Position numbers and translations under genes: made by a program. The notes under the pieces are model-generated. The model made no database searches. It saw only the letters and a program-made list of their open reading frames with translations, and was not told the DNA's origin. A DNA stretch of 8,850 nt, from positions 21,364-30,213 of the forward strand of contig JAUMYK010000015.1 of NCBI GenBank assembly GCA_030528665.1, read 5' to 3'. Each line of letters starts with the position of its first letter. Within the stretch, counting starts at the first letter, position 1. Shown here piece by piece: positions 5,840-8,850 of the stretch. This stretch comes from a bacterium. GTDB lineage: Bacteria; Patescibacteria; JAEDAM01; Absconditabacterales; Absconditicoccaceae.

Positions 5840-8302
5840 ATGCAACTCAAAGACTATATCGCTTCAAATCTCAATCAAGAACAGACCTTAGCAGCACTGC
5901 ATACCGATACTTCTTCGCTCATTATTGCAGGGGCAGGGAGTTGAAAGACCAGAGTTTTGACCTATAAAATTGCTTATCTTATCTGGGGAAAGCAAGTGCC
6001 AGTGCAGAGGATTCTTGCCGTGACCTTTACCAACAAGGCGGCGAATGAAATGAAAGAAAGACTGGTGAAACTCGGAGAAGAAATCAATGCACAAAATCTA
6101 ACTGATAAAGAAATTGATTCTAGTGGAAAAATCCCTCCTAACCTCCCTTTATCAAGGAAGGAAATGATTGAAGAAAATTCCCTTTTGAAAAATGAGGAAG
6201 TGAGTAAAGCGGGAAAAGGGATTTGATCTCAAGAAACTATTCAGGATTTTCTTTTTGAAATGGAGAAAACTTCCCCCTTGTGAAAGGGGGATTGAGGGGG
6301 ATTTACTTGATGAAAGAAAATCCATCTGGAAACTAGAAAACTTAAATGGATAGGGACTTTTCACTCGATCTTTCTCAAAATCCTCAAAGAAGACATTGAA
6401 AAACTCGAACTGAAATACAACAAAAACTTTGGAATCCTTGATAGTGATGATAGTGCAAAGATTATCCGCGATCTGCTCAAAAGATACGCAATGCAAGATA
6501 CTTTCAAACCGCAGGAAGTAAAAGGCTTTATCTCCAAACAAAAAAACGAGGGGAGAACTCCAGAATTTTTTCTCAAATATGCCAATGGAAACTATGATGC
6601 TGCTATGGGAAAACTCTATGATGAGTATCAAAAAGAGCTTGAAAAAGCAAACTCACTTGATTTTGATGATTTACTGCTCTTGCCTTATCAGCTTTTTCTC
6701 AAGAGTAAAGAAACGCTCCAAAAGTGGCAAAATACCTTTGATTTTATTCTCGTAGATGAGGCGCAGGATACCAACTGGATTCAGTTTGAATTGATGAGAA
6801 TGATGAGTGGAAATGCTGCAAATCCTGACCAAAAAGGTGCAAATATCACGCTAATTGGGGACGATTTTCAGAGTATTTATGGATGGAGAGGTGCTTTGAT
6901 GGAAAATTTTCTCAATGTAAAGCAGTATCGACCGGATATTCAGATGTTTAAGCTCCAGACTAATTACCGTTCCAAAGCACATATTGTCGCTGCTGGAAAT
7001 TCTGTGATCAAAAACAATAAAAATCAATACGAAAAAAATATTATCGCACATAGAGAATGAGCAGATAAAATCACGGTTTTTACGCATAATACTGATACTG
7101 ATGAGGCGGCAAATACCGTAGAACTCATCAAGCAAATGAAAGAGAAAGGCAAACTGAAATCTCGAGGGCAGGTCGCGATCTTATATAGGACAAATTCGCA
7201 AAGTCAGAATTTTGAGTCACTTTTCATTCAGGAGGGGATTCCTTACAAGATTTTTGGAGCCTTTAAGTTCTTTGAGAGAAAGGAGATCAAGGACATTCTC
7301 GCTTATCTCAAAGTGATCAATAATCCTTTTGATACGGTCTCTTTGAAGAGGATTTTGAATATCCCAAATAGAAAAATCTGAAAGACTTCGCTGGATCGCC
7401 TCGAGGAGTATGCGATTAGTATGGGCGTGAGCCTCTATGAGATTTTGACTTTATTAGCGCAGCTCGGAATTCCAAAAGCGATTGAGGCAGAATGTTGAAT
7501 TAAACTGACTTCTCCTACCGTCAATGGAATTCAGGATTTTATAGCGCTTTTTGCCGAGCTTCAAACTGCAGTCAAAACACTTAATCCTGCGGATCTTACC
7601 GACGTTATCCTCAAAAAAACTGATTACAAAAATCATCTCATCAAGGAAGAGGGGAATGATCAAGCAGCAGAAGAAAAGTATGAAAATATCGGTCAGCTCA
7701 TCAATATGGCGAGTAAATACGAATTTTGAGCGAGCAATGCCAATGAGGAGATTGTTAATTCAGGAGAGGATTTGCTCAGGTGGTTCCTGGAAGAAGTGAC
7801 TTTGATGGTCGATACGATCGAAAATAATGATGAAAATTCTGATGCAGTGAAACTGATGACGATCCATTCCAGTAAGGGATTAGAATTTCCCGTAGTTTTT
7901 ATCGTAGGAGCTGAAGATTCGATTTTCCCGCTCGCAAATGCAATGCTCGAGCCAAAACTTCTCGAAGAAGAAAGAAGACTGATGTATGTCGCGATCACCA
8001 GAGCCAAAGATATCCTCTTTATCTCGCATGCCAACTCGAGAATGACTTGGGGGCAGACAAAAATGAATCCTGTCTCTCGCTTCCTCCAAGAAATCCCAAA
8101 TGATTTGCTCAAATTCTACGACCTTACCAATAGCTCAGGTGGCGTGCAGAAATCGAGCATTACTGAGGGGGCGACTGTGAGGCATAAACTCTTTGGAACG
8201 GGTTATGTCCTCGAAGTCTGGAATAATCTCGGAATTGTGAAATTTCATAATCCAAAATTTGGACTGAGGAAAGTGGAATTGAGATTTTTGGAAGAATGTT
8301 AG
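5840..8302 (+). CDS. uvrD/pcrA-like: UvrD/PcrA/Rep-family (SF1A) DNA helicase with in-frame repeat insertion
   Basis: ATP-dependent 3'-5' helicase for DNA repair and replication restart (820 aa; family usual about 650-750). Motifs in order: Q-motif (LNQEQ, 11-15), Walker A GAGSGKT (31-37, Gly35 is TGA), Ia [10 protein letters not shown] (62-71), Ib GTFHS (172-176), [10 protein letters not shown] (306-310 core), [15 protein letters not shown] (340-351), IV TNYRS (374-378), [11 protein letters not shown] (674-683), [11 protein letters not shown] (716-724). A C-terminal Tudor-like module starts near residue 780 ([11 protein letters not shown]), as in UvrD/PcrA. Ten TGA codons (5942, 6224, 6281, 6293, 6308, 6311, 7058, 7379, 7496, 7727) are read as Gly; those in Walker A and in RKIGK (residue 514) sit on family-conserved glycines. 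Motifs Ia and Ib are about 100 residues apart instead of roughly 20-30, because of a repeat-derived insert. Stop is TAG 8300-8302. UvrD, PcrA and Rep cannot be told apart here. Confidence 0.95.
5942..5944 (+). other. TGA read as Gly in Walker A (diagnostic of code 25)
   Basis: In GAGS-(TGA)-KT the codon occupies the glycine before the catalytic lysine of the P-loop, which is essentially invariant. Trp (code 4) or a stop is not compatible with a working helicase, so Gly is the natural assignment. Confidence 0.95.
6129..6304. repeat. Palindromic repeat element carried in frame inside the helicase gene
   Basis: The left arm 6129-6163 and the reverse complement of the right arm 6270-6304 match at 25 of 35 bases without gaps. 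Each arm is itself hairpin-like (right arm CCCCCTT/AAGGGGG around 6273-6290). A third inverted pair lies inside, TCCCTTTT (6179-6186) with AAAAGGGA (6214-6221). The segment encodes about 60 low-complexity, Lys/Glu/Gly-rich residues (approximately 97-155) in a surface position between motifs Ia and Ib, and holds five TGA codons with its edge. C/G-run arms of this kind look like dispersed intergenic palindromic repeats or MITE-like elements. Exact borders and target duplication are unclear. Confidence 0.65.
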
Positions 8303-8332
8303 GGAGTAAGGTAGTTTAATGAAGGGCAGGGG

Positions 8333-8379
8333 GAGTTTTCAGTTTAGAGTTAAGAATCTAGAATGAAAAGTGAAAACTC
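8333..8379. repeat. Inverted repeat just downstream of the helicase gene
   Basis: GAGTTTTCA (8333-8341) pairs perfectly with TGAAAACTC (8371-8379), and the stem can extend outward by G-T and G-C pairs at 8332/8380 and 8331/8381. It lies 30 bases after the helicase stop. No T-run follows, so it may help 3'-end formation but is not a typical intrinsic terminator. Confidence 0.55.
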
Positions 8380-8383
8380 TCTC

Positions 8384-8400
8384 GTCATTCTGGACTTAAT
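8384..8400 (+). repeat. Truncated copy 1 of the GTCATTCCGGACTTGAT repeat
   Basis: GTCATTCTGGACTTAAT differs from the copy at 8407 by two substitutions over 17 bases and lacks the following CCGGAAT that completes the palindrome. Confidence 0.7.
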
Positions 8401-8406
8401 CTCTCA

Positions 8407-8430
8407 GTCATTCCGGACTTGATCCGGAAT
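8407..8430 (+). repeat. Copy 2 of the palindromic GTCATTCCGGACTTGAT repeat
   Basis: The 24-base unit contains ATTCCGGA, loop CTTGA, TCCGGAAT: a perfect 8-bp stem. Such GTCATTCC...GGAAT units are a widespread type of dispersed intergenic palindrome in bacteria. This is the most symmetrical of the three copies here. Confidence 0.8.
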
Positions 8431-8432
8431 CT

Positions 8433-8453
8433 CTCCTTTGATTACTAAAGGAG
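8433..8453. repeat. Short hairpin in the repeat block
   Basis: CTCCTTT (8433-8439) and AAAGGAG (8447-8453) form a perfect 7-bp stem with a 7-base loop. AAGGAGG (8448-8454) can alternatively pair with CCTCCTT (8463-8469), so this part has two competing folds. Confidence 0.6.
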
Positions 8454-8480
8454 GCGTTTCACCCTCCTTGAACCACCCGA

Positions 8481-8506
8481 CTCACTTTTTGTGCTCAAAA
8501 AGTGAG
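8481..8506. repeat. Perfect 11-bp hairpin
   Basis: CTCACTTTTTG (8481-8491) and CAAAAAGTGAG (8496-8506) form a perfect stem around loop TGCT. GCGTTT (8454-8459) and AAACGC (from about 8510) bracket it as an outer pair. Confidence 0.75.
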
Positions 8507-8518
8507 CAAAAACGCTTT

Positions 8519-8660
8519 CTCCAGTAGTGCAAGTAAGTAAACTTGTCTATCACGGACTACCTACGGAAGCTCCCTCCCTCCCACTTCGTGGGCTCCGGGG
8601 TCGTTCGCTGGAGTTTTTCCTGACTTTCAAGAAAGCCTACGGAACTTGCTGGTACTGGAG
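8519..8660. repeat. Larger inverted-repeat element with nested hairpins
   Basis: CTCCAGTA-GT-GCAAGT (8519-8534) is the inverted counterpart of ACTTGC-TGG-TACTGGAG (8644-8660); only the 2-3 central bases differ. Between them lie CCCAC/GTGGG (8580-8592, loop TTC), CTTTC/GAAAG near 8624-8635, and a direct repeat CCTACGGAA (8560-8568 and 8636-8644). No open frame of credible length is seen, so this looks like a small non-autonomous element or a structured repeat. Confidence 0.55.
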
Positions 8661-8671
8661 TGAGGGATCTC

Positions 8672-8695
8672 GTCATTCCGGACTTGATTTGGAAT
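8672..8695 (+). repeat. Copy 3 of the GTCATTCCGGACTTGAT repeat
   Basis: This copy is identical to copy 2 over its first 17 bases, then differs at two positions (TTGGAAT instead of CCGGAAT). It is in the same orientation, so copies 2 and 3 flank the hairpin block 8431-8671 as direct repeats. Confidence 0.75.
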
Positions 8696-8761
8696 TTTTT
8701 CTTTAAGATACTGAACTAATTTTCCCGCGACTTTATGCGAGACAGGCGAGATGACTATTTA

Positions 8762-8850
8762 TTAAGCTTTTAAATCAACTTTTTGCTTTTTCCTAGGATC
8801 GGCAAAGTGTTCCTGAATTAGCGTGGTAGTGTAGTTGTTTCCTAGTGTTT
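8762..8850 (-). CDS. C-terminal end of a probable minus-strand gene, 5' part outside window
   Basis: Read on the minus strand from the right edge, 28 open codons end at TAA (complement of 8762-8764). The C-terminal residues include YTTTLIQEHFADPRKKQK and end VDLKA. The mix of hydrophobic, charged and Pro residues and the basic tail look like real protein rather than translated repeat, but I cannot name the family. It would be convergent with the helicase gene. The other two minus-strand frames close early. A fragment this short could be chance. Confidence 0.4.
   Translation of the reverse strand, partial: TLGNNYTTTLIQEHFADPRKKQKVDLKA

Larger units (their letters stand above)
8303..8761. other. 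Gene-free stretch filled with repeats
   Basis: Between the helicase stop and the minus-strand gene end I find no convincing coding frame under code 25 or the standard code. The left two thirds are the repeats listed separately. The remaining 8696-8761 contains only an imperfect CCCGCGA...TGCGAGA palindrome (about 8724-8741). No tRNA T-arm consensus is present. Confidence 0.6.

Noticed and set aside
5942..5944. TGA as Trp (code 4) or selenocysteine
   Set aside because: The position before the P-loop lysine must be Gly. TGG is used normally for Trp, and there are far too many TGA codons, with no sign of selenocysteine insertion elements.
6129..6304. Intein in the helicase
   Set aside because: The insert is too short, has no splicing-domain motifs or Cys/Ser-HN junctions, and is built of inverted repeats.
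5840..8302. Helicase, recombinase, murI and the unknown gene as pseudogenes broken by nonsense codons
   Set aside because: All interruptions are TGA only, with no frameshifts, TAA or TAG, and they fall on conserved Gly positions. Recoding explains everything.
8384..8695. CRISPR array
   Set aside because: There are only three diverged copies with very unequal spacing (23 and 265 bases between starts) and no cas genes. The units are dispersed palindromes.

Overview
The window reads correctly only if TGA is translated as glycine (genetic code 25). This code is known from the Candidate Phyla Radiation lineages Absconditabacteria (SR1) and Gracilibacteria. In-frame TGA falls on glycines that are nearly invariant in well-known families: the Walker A motif of a UvrD-type helicase (TGA at 5942), the FDSGxGG motif of glutamate racemase (3920) and a conserved IG-K position in helicase domain 2 (7379). 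Every complete gene, and the partial minus-strand one, ends in TAA or TAG, never TGA. With standard code the genes would look like a string of pseudogenes; with code 25 they are intact. The DNA is AT-rich.

Layout, plus strand. (1) 1-1038: the 3' part of a gene for an acidic protein with one membrane segment. It overlaps by 8 bases (2) a XerC/XerD-type tyrosine recombinase, 1031-2188. (3) 2189-2537: a gap with a possible terminator, a good promoter candidate, a strongly folded RNA element and a GC-rich hairpin with a T-run just before the next gene. (4) 2538-3869: a 443-residue protein I do not recognise. (5) 3893-4672: glutamate racemase MurI. (6) 4706-5683: an M19 (membrane dipeptidase family) peptidase. 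A clear Rho-independent terminator follows at 5711-5746. (7) A promoter candidate at 5757-5784 leads into a UvrD/PcrA/Rep-family helicase, 5840-8302. (8) 8303-8761: no gene seen, but inverted repeats and three copies of a GTCATTCCGGACTTGAT repeat. (9) 8762-8850: the last 28 codons of a probable minus-strand gene.

The unknown protein, murI and the dipeptidase are closely spaced, on one strand and closed by a terminator, so they probably form one transcription unit with a cell-wall flavour: D-glutamate supply and dipeptide hydrolysis. The recombinase and helicase are chromosome-maintenance genes.

The most unusual features are the recoded glycines, a roughly 180-bp palindromic repeat element carried in frame inside the helicase gene (half of that gene's TGA codons lie in it), and the folded RNA with mutually exclusive pairings upstream of the unknown gene. 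I see no CRISPR array, tRNA or rRNA.
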